DNA of 8,157 nt from an uncultured Succinatimonas sp. GTDB lineage: Bacteria > Pseudomonadota > Gammaproteobacteria > Enterobacterales > Succinivibrionaceae. Shown one piece after another: positions 1 to 5,994 of this stretch. The stretch spans positions 1 to 8,157 of the forward strand of contig CABQMD010000032.1 in NCBI GenBank assembly GCA_902465145.1, written 5' to 3'. Both the position numbers and the translations under genes were made by a program. Under the pieces are notes generated by a model, which made no database searches, was not told where the DNA came from, and was given only the letters and a program-made list of their open reading frames with translations. The stretch's first letter is position 1, and each line of letters begins with the position of its first letter.

Positions 1-37
1 CATTTATCAAAGTGTGAAAAGAAACGAAAGATTCGAA

Positions 38-43
38 AAGGAG
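38..43 (+). promoter_or_regulatory. Shine-Dalgarno AAGGAG of the first Hsp20 gene
   Basis: A perfect AAGGAG followed by six adenines and then ATG at 50. This fixes the start and excludes the upstream in-frame GTG at 14. The promoter itself lies beyond the window edge. Confidence 0.85.
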
Positions 44-49
44 AAAAAA

Positions 50-490
50 ATGAAAAACAATATAAAAGCAATGAATTGGAATAAGAATTATTATCCTACC
101 ATTCTCGATCTGTTTAATCGCCCGTTGTGTGACATCGATCTTCTCTGTAATAATTATGTGACTAATTTTCAATCTATGAAAACTGATGTGATCGATAAAG
201 GTGATAGCTATCAGCTTAAAACAGAATTACCGGGAGTGAAGAAAGATGACATCCATGTTGATTTCAAAGATGGCGTGTTGACCATAAGCGCTGAGCGTAA
301 ATTTGAGAAAAACAAAGACGATCAACACGGTTTTATCATGCACGAGCGCTCAGAAGGAACATGCAGCCGCAGTTTCAGTTTTGAAGATGTAGATCCTGAA
401 AATATAGATGCAGCCTTTGCCAACGGCGAACTCGACATACGCCTGAAGAAACAGACAAAACAGCAAGGCAAAAAGATCTGCATTCACTAA
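50..490 (+). CDS. Small heat-shock protein, Hsp20/alpha-crystallin family (first of tandem pair)
   Basis: This is an ATP-independent holdase chaperone of the cytoplasm that binds unfolding proteins and passes them to the DnaK/ClpB systems (family knowledge). The 146-aa product is close to the usual bacterial length. The alpha-crystallin domain spans about residues 44-134, with the hallmark LPGVKKDDI, DGVLTISAERK and AAFANGELDI segments. The C-terminus carries the I-x-I oligomerisation motif as ICI (143-145). The N-terminal arm holds PTILDLFNRPLCDID (16-30), which recurs in the next gene. I chose the ATG at 50 because AAGGAG (38-43) sits 6 nt upstream; an in-frame GTG at 14 has no comparable site. 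Three further cysteines or near-terminal cysteines (33, 105, 144) are absent from the paralogue. The family call is very secure. It does not look like IbpA/IbpB at the N-terminus, so I give no symbol. Confidence 0.95.
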   Translation: MKNNIKAMNWNKNYYPTILDLFNRPLCDIDLLCNNYVTNFQSMKTDVIDKGDSYQLKTELPGVKKDDIHVDFKDGVLTISAERKFEKNKDDQHGFIMHERSEGTCSRSFSFEDVDPENIDAAFANGELDIRLKKQTKQQGKKICIH

Positions 491-504
491 TTTTTAATTC
501 ATTC

Positions 505-540
505 ATTTTTAAGAATTATGCGTTGAAGACGCAATGGAGT
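505..540 (+). promoter_or_regulatory. Possible RNA thermometer-like hairpin over the second Hsp20 ribosome site
   Basis: The leader of the second Hsp20 gene contains a compact hairpin, TGCGT (519-523) with ACGCA (529-533) and a 5-nt loop, directly before the GGAG site. A run of five U (506-510) can pair, mostly by G-U wobble, with GGAG (536-539), closing a larger stem around it. That resembles the FourU thermometers known upstream of small heat-shock genes. The pairing was drawn by eye, contains bulges and was not folded computationally. Confidence 0.25.
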
Positions 541-547
541 TACGAAA

Positions 548-997
548 ATGTCAAATAAGAATAAGATGCATCAGTACAATAACCAATATCGTCCTACCGT
601 ATTGGATCTGTTCAATCGTCCTCTGTGCGATATCGATTTCTTCGGCAACGAAAGAAGAGCCGCTCAAGATAATGCACTTACCTTAAGCACCGATGTTCTT
701 GATAAAGGTGATCATTATCAGTTAAAGACCGACATGCCAGGCATTAAAAAGGAAGACATCAAGGTTGATTTTAATGACGGTGTACTTACCATCAGTGCCG
801 AGCGTAAGTTCGAGAAAAATGAAAACGGTAAAGACGGCTTCATCATGCACGAACGCACTGAAGGCACTTACAGCCGCAGTTTCAAATTTGAAGATGTAGA
901 TCCTGAAGGGATCAACGCTGCATTTGCCAACGGAGAATTGGATATAAGTCTCAAGAAGGTTGCTAAATTACAGGGCAAACAGATCAGCATTAACTAA
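548..997 (+). CDS. Small heat-shock protein, Hsp20/alpha-crystallin family (second of tandem pair)
   Basis: A 149-aa holdase chaperone, clearly a duplicate of the gene before it: the alpha-crystallin domains (here about 47-137) match along their whole length with DGVLTISAERKFEKN, GFIMHER and FEDVDPE identical. The N-terminal PTVLDLFNRPLCDID lies at the same residues (16-30) as in the partner. The C-terminal I-x-I motif is ISI (146-148). The ATG at 548 is preceded by GGAG (536-539) with an 8-nt spacer. The 57-nt gap to the first gene contains no obvious promoter or terminator, so the two are probably one transcript. Small Hsp pairs often form hetero-oligomers with divided roles, as IbpA/IbpB do; that is inference here. 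The arm between residues 31 and 46 differs most between the two. The gene ends only 3 nt from the stop codon of the convergent DUF2802 gene. Confidence 0.95.
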   Translation: MSNKNKMHQYNNQYRPTVLDLFNRPLCDIDFFGNERRAAQDNALTLSTDVLDKGDHYQLKTDMPGIKKEDIKVDFNDGVLTISAERKFEKNENGKDGFIMHERTEGTYSRSFKFEDVDPEGINAAFANGELDISLKKVAKLQGKQISIN

Positions 998-1000
998 GAC

Positions 1001-1678
1001 TCAGCGATGCCTACGTAGTGAAGAACTCATACCGTAGGCACTGCGAGCCCGTAAAGATGCCATTTTATGCCTTTCAGGCTCTTTAGCTAAAACCGCAGAA
1101 CTTTGTTGAAACGATGTATCTGCGGTTTTTTTATCTTCCGGGTACGGAGCAAGCATTCTTGAGATCATATCGACTTCACCTGCCGGCAACCCAGTCTGCA
1201 AAGAAACTTCATTCTCATCAAGACCTTGCCTTAAGAGTTTTTTTGCGTTGTTTAAAGCCGCACGTTCAGATCCGGTATCTGAAACAGACTCACTTTTAGG
1301 ATCTTTTGAGCTTTTAAAATCATCAAATTCTTTGGTGATTTTTTTTAATAGCTCGTTGATTTCATCAAATTTTGAAGAAGACTCATCAGATTTAGATTCA
1401 AGGCTTTTCAATCTGTCGGTGCATTGCTGAACCTGATCACTCAAATAAGCACAAGTACGCTCCATGATCTGACTTTTCTTCTCCGACTCCTCCACATTAC
1501 GCGACAACTGTTCTTTTTCTTCAGAGCACTTTATCAAATTCTTTGCCACAAGATCCAAACGATCTTCAAGAACAGAAATTCTTCTGAAATTCAGAACAAA
1601 TGACACCAACACGAGCACCAATATGATCAGTGCCACGCAAATTATCAGAGTCAGAGAAAGATCAAAATACGGAAACAT
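1001..1678 (-). CDS. Membrane-anchored coiled-coil protein with DUF2802 domain
   Basis: A 225-aa protein with three parts. One hydrophobic helix (about 8-30) is followed by basic residues FRR, suggesting a short N-terminus outside and the rest in the cytoplasm. A charged, heptad-like region (about 33-120) is a likely coiled coil. A small C-terminal helical module (about 138-178, containing NAKKLLRQGLDENEV and GLPAGEVDMISRML) matches my memory of DUF2802, which resembles a helix-turn-helix fold. The tail (200-225) is basic, ending SLRRHR. A DUF2802 gene directly after cheW is the standard arrangement in Pseudomonas and Vibrio che clusters, so a link to polar chemotaxis or flagellar function is likely, but I know of no established role. 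It follows cheW by 17 nt with a weak ribosome site, suggesting coupling. Its 3' end carries the opposing Hsp20 terminator. Confidence 0.85.
   Translation of the reverse strand: MFPYFDLSLTLIICVALIILVLVLVSFVLNFRRISVLEDRLDLVAKNLIKCSEEKEQLSRNVEESEKKSQIMERTCAYLSDQVQQCTDRLKSLESKSDESSSKFDEINELLKKITKEFDDFKSSKDPKSESVSDTGSERAALNNAKKLLRQGLDENEVSLQTGLPAGEVDMISRMLAPYPEDKKTADTSFQQSSAVLAKEPERHKMASLRARSAYGMSSSLRRHR
1008..1040. repeat. Inverted repeat in the convergent junction
   Basis: TGCCTACG (1008-1015) and CGTAGGCA (1033-1040) form an 8-bp perfect stem with a 17-nt loop; CAG/CTG (1002-1004/1041-1043) could extend it after a 3-nt bulge. It lies in the last codons of DUF2802 and just after the Hsp20 stop. 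No T-run follows on either strand, so it is not a canonical terminator. It could stabilise the 3' end of either transcript. Confidence 0.4.
1089..1132 (+). terminator. Factor-independent terminator of the Hsp20 pair
   Basis: A perfect 11-bp inverted repeat, AAAACCGCAGA (1089-1099) and TCTGCGGTTTT (1119-1129), with a 19-nt loop and a run of seven T (1126-1132) on the plus strand. This is the classic A-tract/GC stem/U-tract form. It lies about 90 nt past the second Hsp20 stop codon and is wholly inside the minus-strand DUF2802 coding sequence (about residues 183-197). On the minus strand the stem is followed by only four T, so the main direction is plus. Confidence 0.75.
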
Positions 1679-1695
1679 GAAGTTCTAATTCAGCT

Positions 1696-2211
1696 TCAGC
1701 CGTTGATGGCAGAAACCTCTTCCCATTCCTGATCAGAAAGTAACTTGGTCAAATCTATCAGGATCAGCAGATCTTCATCACGGTTGCATACTCCGCTGAT
1801 GAATTTTGCACTGTCCTCAGTACCGACATTGGGGGTATCGTCAATATCATTGGTATTAAGATCGACCACTTCTGCTACGGAATCCACCAAAATACCTACT
1901 ACGTGATTATCTGATTCGATGATCATAATACGGGTACTATCAGTAACCTCGGCAGAAGGCAAGCCAAAGCGCATACGGGTATCCATAACCGTTACCACGT
2001 TACCGCGTAAATTTATAATTCCCAAAACATATGACGGAGCCCCGGGGACCGGAGCAATGTCCGTATAACGCAATACTTCACGCACTTGCATCACGTTTAC
2101 GCCGTAAAGCTCCTGTCCGAGACGGAAGGTTACCCAACGCTTGAGTTCACCTTCATTTTTTTTAGCTGCTTCGGCTAAACCGCTACGATTGGAATTCTCT
2201 GCATTAGTCAT
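1696..2211 (-). CDS. cheW: Chemotaxis scaffold protein CheW
   Basis: This adaptor couples chemoreceptors to the histidine kinase CheA in polar arrays. The 171-aa product is a single CheW (SH3-like double barrel) domain, about residues 24-165, after a short polar N-terminal tail. Near-invariant family segments are visible: WVTFRLGQELYGVNV, VREVLRY, PVPGAPSYVLGIINLRG with the conserved Arg69, VGILVDSVAEVV and LLILIDL. The sequence is very close to the CheW of Pseudomonas-type che operons. I place the start at the ATG (2209-2211), since AAGGTG lies about 6 nt upstream; an in-frame GTG three codons earlier (2218-2220) overlaps that site and would give 174 aa. An 81-nt gap separates it from parP, the longest gap between genes of the cluster. 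Confidence 0.96.
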   Translation of the reverse strand: MTNAENSNRSGLAEAAKKNEGELKRWVTFRLGQELYGVNVMQVREVLRYTDIAPVPGAPSYVLGIINLRGNVVTVMDTRMRFGLPSAEVTDSTRIMIIESDNHVVGILVDSVAEVVDLNTNDIDDTPNVGTEDSAKFISGVCNRDEDLLILIDLTKLLSDQEWEEVSAING

Positions 2212-2301
2212 GATCTTCACCTTATACGACTGTATACGTCGCCCTAATTTGTTTAAATTTTACCAGTTTTACGCAATCTTTTTTTTCTAAGCGATCACGT
2301 C

Positions 2302-3858
2302 TTAATTCTGCAACCTGCTGTCCGCATCTTTGCCAGCACTTATCGAACACAGGCCCATGCCCCGCTCAAACATGGCAGTCAGTGCCTGTACATGCAAAAG
2401 CGCACACATCTCTTTTTTTACAATTCCGGCAAGCCAGGGCCTTGATCCGGCCTTTTCGCGAAATTTGATCTGATCTCCTCTTAGCACGCGATTTCCCTCA
2501 AGCTCATCGCAACCCAAAGCCCACGCACTGTTATCCAAAACAATCATGTACTGATAATCATGTTCATTACTGTCTTCAGGTTTTACCCAGCGCATGGTAT
2601 CGACGAGACTGAGTTTAGTTCTGCGTACATCGGCAATACCCTTATACCATACTGGTCTGCCGGCAATTTTTGTAAGTTTAGGAGTTTCAAAAATACCCCC
2701 TAAATTTACCAACGGAACGGCAAAGCGCACTCCTTTGACTAAAAAGAACAACACCTGAAACTCATCGGGAAGTTTAAGCTTCTGCCAATTAAGTTCCTGC
2801 GGTTTATCCTCCGTTTTTTTAGCATTTACCAAGCTGTTGTGTGCGGTTGCAAGCGCTTTTGACTGGATCTTAGTTTGTACGGAAACTGAAGATATTGTTT
2901 CGACTTTTTCAACAGCCACAACCTTCTGCTGTTCAGCCTGCTCGTTAGTCTTTACCTTAAACTTGACCTCTGTTTTAGGTTCAGCACATGTCTTTACGGC
3001 TGTTTGAGGTTCAGTGTGCTCCGCTACCGATGTTTGTTGTTTTACATCTAAGACAGCACCCTTGTTCTTTTCCAATGATAAATCGAAGCTTTCATTTTCA
3101 AGCTTAGTCTCTGCTTGTAATTGCGTCTCAACGGTTTTTACCGCAACATCCTTAGACTTATCCTGCGTCTCAATCTCAATATCGTCCTGCAATGAATCCA
3201 ACAAAGACTGCAGCGAAGGTGTATTTTTCACCGGCAAAGGATCCGGCAAAGGATCCTGCTTGCAGGTACAAAGTTCAGGCAAAGGCTGCGAAATCAACTC
3301 CTCTTTGTCATGAGCTTCAAATACGGCCTGATCATTTGATTCTGAATGTGATTCAGTGCTCGGTACAATTTTGAGTTCAGCTTGAGCAGACGACTTTTGT
3401 AAAAGCGGCTCTTTTGCAACAACTTTTTGTTCGCACTCCGTTGTTTCCCTTTTTTTGGGAGCAGAATTTTCATTTATATCTGAAGGAATTTTTAAATCAT
3501 GCGATGATTGTTCCTGCTGTCCTTGCCAAGATAAATCTGATGACGTATTTTCTGTATTTATTACAGTTTCTGCTTCTTTGACGAAATTTTTCTCTTCAGC
3601 AGCAGAAGTTTCATCCTTTTGCGGTTCGACATTTTGGCAAAACGAAATCTTTTCATCACAAGAAGTATCTTGCTCATAGGCAGTTTCGGCAGAATTCAGA
3701 TCTTCAGCAGGAGTTTTATCTGCAAACGTTTTCAGATTTTGCTCCAAAGACCGGAACTCTTGTGCAGTTTCATGTTCATTTCCCTGCAACTCACCTTCTA
3801 CTAACATCTGTTCAAAATAAGCAAGCAGATCCTCTTCTTCATTTTCATAATGAGTCAT
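2302..3858 (-). CDS. parP: ParP, chemotaxis array integration protein with CheW-like AIF domain
   Basis: ParP links the ParC ATPase to CheA and receptors and keeps arrays at the cell pole (known from Vibrio). This 518-aa protein has two unlike halves. Residues about 1-355 are low complexity, rich in E, K, Q, S and T with no hydrophobic core, so probably disordered; an exception is a short amphipathic start (EEEDLLAYFEQMLVEGE, residues 7-23). Residues about 360-500 form the CheW-like AIF domain, with VLFFLVKGVRFAVPL, RPVWYKGIADVRR, LSLVDTMRWV and RPWLAGIVKKEMCALL. The disordered half seems longer than in the homologues I recall. A Pro-rich DPLPDPLP lies near 202-209 and encodes a 12-bp tandem repeat. 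The start ATG overlaps the parC stop as TGATG, with GAGGAG 5 nt upstream, a strong sign of coupled translation. The AIF call rests on sequence pattern plus position between parC and cheW. Confidence 0.88.
   Translation of the reverse strand: MTHYENEEEDLLAYFEQMLVEGELQGNEHETAQEFRSLEQNLKTFADKTPAEDLNSAETAYEQDTSCDEKISFCQNVEPQKDETSAAEEKNFVKEAETVINTENTSSDLSWQGQQEQSSHDLKIPSDINENSAPKKRETTECEQKVVAKEPLLQKSSAQAELKIVPSTESHSESNDQAVFEAHDKEELISQPLPELCTCKQDPLPDPLPVKNTPSLQSLLDSLQDDIEIETQDKSKDVAVKTVETQLQAETKLENESFDLSLEKNKGAVLDVKQQTSVAEHTEPQTAVKTCAEPKTEVKFKVKTNEQAEQQKVVAVEKVETISSVSVQTKIQSKALATAHNSLVNAKKTEDKPQELNWQKLKLPDEFQVLFFLVKGVRFAVPLVNLGGIFETPKLTKIAGRPVWYKGIADVRRTKLSLVDTMRWVKPEDSNEHDYQYMIVLDNSAWALGCDELEGNRVLRGDQIKFREKAGSRPWLAGIVKKEMCALLHVQALTAMFERGMGLCSISAGKDADSRLQN
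3231..3256. repeat. 12-bp tandem repeat inside parP
   Basis: CCGGCAAAGGAT occurs twice in succession (3231-3242 and 3243-3254), followed by CC. On the minus strand it encodes DPLP twice within the disordered region of ParP. Because the unit is a multiple of three, copy-number change would lengthen or shorten the linker without breaking the frame. Confidence 0.8.
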
Positions 3859-4763
3859 CAGAACTCCTCAGGGCCGAGCATGGAATTTAAATCGTCAGTC
3901 AAAAGTTCGCTTGCAGAAGGTGATGTGCTGCTCTGAGAGGACTTCTGACTTAAATCTCTGAGTTTTTGACTGACTTTGTCAGGACAATTTTCAAGAGCAT
4001 GGGCTATGCAGCAATCAAGCAATTTGCGATATGCCTCAGATCCTCTGGAACGACGATTCATAAGCGGTAACGGCATCTGGCGACTGCTGGATATGGCAAA
4101 AGCCTCATCAGGCGGGATCACTTTATCCCAAACTTTGTTTTGATAACGTTTTCTAAGCCTGGCAAGACTTTCTTCACACTCAGGATCACGATCATCGCTC
4201 ATGGTAGGAACTACTAAATGATCAAGTTCTCTGCCGCCTGAGGCTTTTTGCATGATCCCGAACGTTTTGATCATTCCTTCAAGTCCTTTCATAGCCAGAA
4301 AATCTGTCTGAGTAGGGACTATCACCAATGAAGATGCCGCCAATGCATTGACCATCAATGCTCCGAGAACCGGAGGACAGTCAATCAAAATCACGTCGTA
4401 ATCTTCTTCCAAAAAAGAAAGGATACGACTTAGAATTCTACCTACACCTGCTCTTCCTGAAAGCTGACGATCGGTGGTGGCAAGAGCCATACTTGAGGCT
4501 ATAAGATCAAGTCCCTTAAAACGAGTATAGGTAATGGCACTGCGCACTTCATCTAAAGTAAGATCCTGACATTTATAGAGATCGTAAAGATTACGATCTA
4601 CGCTGTCATCTCCGTAACCAAGATATGCCGTCAGCGAAGCATGCGGATCGGTATCTACGGCCAAAACCATAAGACCTTCCTTTTGTAACCATCCAGCAAG
4701 AGATGCTACGGTAGTAGTCTTTCCGACTCCTCCCTTTTGACTTGCCACAGACCAGACCAGCAC
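3858..4763 (-). CDS. parC: ParC, ParA/MinD-family ATPase for polar chemotaxis arrays
   Basis: A ParA-like ATPase that directs chemotaxis arrays to the cell pole and acts with ParP (known from Vibrio and Pseudomonas); it is unrelated to topoisomerase IV ParC. From the GTG start the product is 301 aa. Visible motifs are the deviant Walker A KGGVGKTT (10-17), the switch I region VDTDPHAS (37-44) and the Walker B-like VILIDCPP (124-131), followed by ALMVNALAAS and VPTQTDFLAMKGLE. The N-terminus then begins directly at the first beta strand, as in Pseudomonas homologues. A TTG 11 codons upstream (4796) would overlap motD by 20 nt and lacks a good ribosome site, so I reject it. The last 38 residues are a Ser-rich tail ending LLTDDLNSMLGPEEF, beyond the usual ParA fold. 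The stop overlaps the parP start as TGATG. Confidence 0.93.
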   Translation of the reverse strand: MLVWSVASQKGGVGKTTTVASLAGWLQKEGLMVLAVDTDPHASLTAYLGYGDDSVDRNLYDLYKCQDLTLDEVRSAITYTRFKGLDLIASSMALATTDRQLSGRAGVGRILSRILSFLEEDYDVILIDCPPVLGALMVNALAASSLVIVPTQTDFLAMKGLEGMIKTFGIMQKASGGRELDHLVVPTMSDDRDPECEESLARLRKRYQNKVWDKVIPPDEAFAISSSRQMPLPLMNRRSRGSEAYRKLLDCCIAHALENCPDKVSQKLRDLSQKSSQSSTSPSASELLTDDLNSMLGPEEF

Positions 4764-4769
4764 TTTCGG

Positions 4770-4775
4770 CTCCTT
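4770..4775 (-). promoter_or_regulatory. Shine-Dalgarno AAGGAG that sets the parC start
   Basis: A perfect AAGGAG on the minus strand, beginning just after the motD stop codon (4777-4779) and followed by CCGAAA and GTG at 4761-4763. It favours the GTG over the upstream TTG at 4796 and removes the apparent motD/parC overlap. Confidence 0.8.
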
Positions 4776-4776
4776 A

Positions 4777-5985
4777 TTATTTATTCGTATTTCCAAATTC
4801 GAGCACTATGCCGTCATCATCGCTGCGCTCGATGTTAAGGCGATCTTCACCGGCTTTTTCATTGCCATCGCCTTTTACTGCATTATTATCATCATCCTCT
4901 ACAAGCTGAAGTTTGCGTCTGTCCGCCATGGCGTAACGCGAAATTGCTATCACGACTCTTCGATTTAAAGAACGTCCTGCCGCAGTTTCATTGGAAACAA
5001 AAGGATGGTATTCGCCATATGATTCAGCTGCCATACGTTCAGGTTCAATTCCGTCGTTTGCAAGTTCGTTTAAAACGTTTACTGCTCGTTGCGAGGCCAA
5101 CTGCCAACTGTCTTTAAATATGCCGTTCGGGATAAAAGTATTATCAGTATAACCGCGTATGCGTACGTAATTATTGATAGGAGTCAACGCCACCGCAATA
5201 CGGGCAATTACTGGTCTTGCTCTGTTTAAAACCGACGCCGAACTTTCTGCAAAAAGCAATGACGAGTTTAAATTCAAAGTCAGCCAATGCTGATCTTCTT
5301 CTATTTGAACCTCTTTTTCCAAGCCTGTATCTGCAAGACTTTCGGTAACGGATCTTCTGATCGCATCAAAAGGTGTGCCGTATTCACCTTCGCCGTCACT
5401 TGTGACATTATCTATATTTTTTCCGCCGTCTTGGTTTTTATTTTGCTCACCGCCAGGGGTAAACCCGCCTGCACCGCTGTCAGAACCTCCGTCAGGTTTG
5501 TCAGTATGAGGAGAACCTTTGGAGCGGGTTTTGGTTTCAGAGACAATAAGATCTCCTGAGGCAGTAGAAACATCAGCCTTACTCTGTCCGGTCTGACCTT
5601 CATCTTCTCCGTTGTTACCGCCTGAAGAATTAGGAGAATCGCTGTCTGGCGATCCTGCACTGGTAAAATTCATAATGGTTCCGCCGCTTTCTTCGCTGCG
5701 GGCCATGGGCTCTGCTGATGAGGCCTGCTCCTGTGCTTTTTTAGCCTCATCGGTAATACGCTCTTCAAGCGAGCCGGGAATTAACAAAACCCCGCCTGCA
5801 GCACTTACGAGACTTTCGTTGAAGGCCTCAGCAACTGATTTGGCCATGGACTGCGCTTCGGACTGTTTTGCCATGGCAAAAGCGTAAAGCACGACGAACA
5901 CTGCAAACAGTAAGGTCATGAAATCGGCGTACGACACCATCCAGCGTTCGAGATTAACGTGCTCCGGCGGTTTTTTCTTAGGCAT
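4777..5985 (-). CDS. motD: Flagellar motor stator protein MotD (MotB family, OmpA-like C-terminus)
   Basis: The peptidoglycan-anchored stator subunit that pairs with MotC to form the ion channel driving flagellar rotation. Of 402 aa, the cytoplasmic start (1-15) leads into one membrane helix (about 16-38) with the essential ion-binding aspartate in SYADFMTLL (Asp21). A long linker follows; residues about 95-205 are almost pure Gly/Ser/Asp/Asn/Lys. The OmpA-like peptidoglycan-binding domain is about 228-350, with LLFAESSA, VRIRGYTDN and GRSLNRRVVI. After it comes an acidic tail (about 355-402) with EDDDNN and RSDDDG. The linker and tail make this protein clearly longer than the roughly 300-aa MotD I remember from Pseudomonas. 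The stop-to-start gap from motC is 9 nt, with AAGG overlapping the motC stop. MotB versus MotD is decided by gene order; ion specificity cannot be read here. Confidence 0.9.
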   Translation of the reverse strand: MPKKKPPEHVNLERWMVSYADFMTLLFAVFVVLYAFAMAKQSEAQSMAKSVAEAFNESLVSAAGGVLLIPGSLEERITDEAKKAQEQASSAEPMARSEESGGTIMNFTSAGSPDSDSPNSSGGNNGEDEGQTGQSKADVSTASGDLIVSETKTRSKGSPHTDKPDGGSDSGAGGFTPGGEQNKNQDGGKNIDNVTSDGEGEYGTPFDAIRRSVTESLADTGLEKEVQIEEDQHWLTLNLNSSLLFAESSASVLNRARPVIARIAVALTPINNYVRIRGYTDNTFIPNGIFKDSWQLASQRAVNVLNELANDGIEPERMAAESYGEYHPFVSNETAAGRSLNRRVVIAISRYAMADRRKLQLVEDDDNNAVKGDGNEKAGEDRLNIERSDDDGIVLEFGNTNK

Positions 5986-5994
5986 GCTAAAACC

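Noticed and set aside
1..10. CATTTAT at the window edge as the end of a sigma-32 -10 box
   Set aside because: Only the 3' part of such a box and no -35 is visible; the promoter lies outside the window and cannot be judged.
14..49. In-frame GTG start for the first Hsp20 gene giving 158 aa
   Set aside because: AAGGAG at 38-43 is ideally spaced for the ATG at 50, and the extra residues are a translated ribosome site rich in K/E.
491..547. A terminator or separate heat-shock promoter between the two Hsp20 genes
   Set aside because: No GC stem with T-run and no recognisable CTTGAA/CCCCAT pair; the T-runs here are not preceded by a stem.
3014..3313. 99-aa plus-strand open frame inside parP (Ser/Cys-rich)
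   Set aside because: It is the complement of the low-complexity acidic region of ParP; its composition is explained by that.
3858..4763. Plasmid partition ParA or topoisomerase IV ParC
   Set aside because: The gene lies between motD and parP in a che operon with no parB or parS; the fold is a ParA-type ATPase, not a topoisomerase.
5412..5660. 82-aa open frame on the minus strand within motD
   Set aside because: It is an out-of-frame reading of the Gly/Ser/Asp linker, without a ribosome site or recognisable domain.
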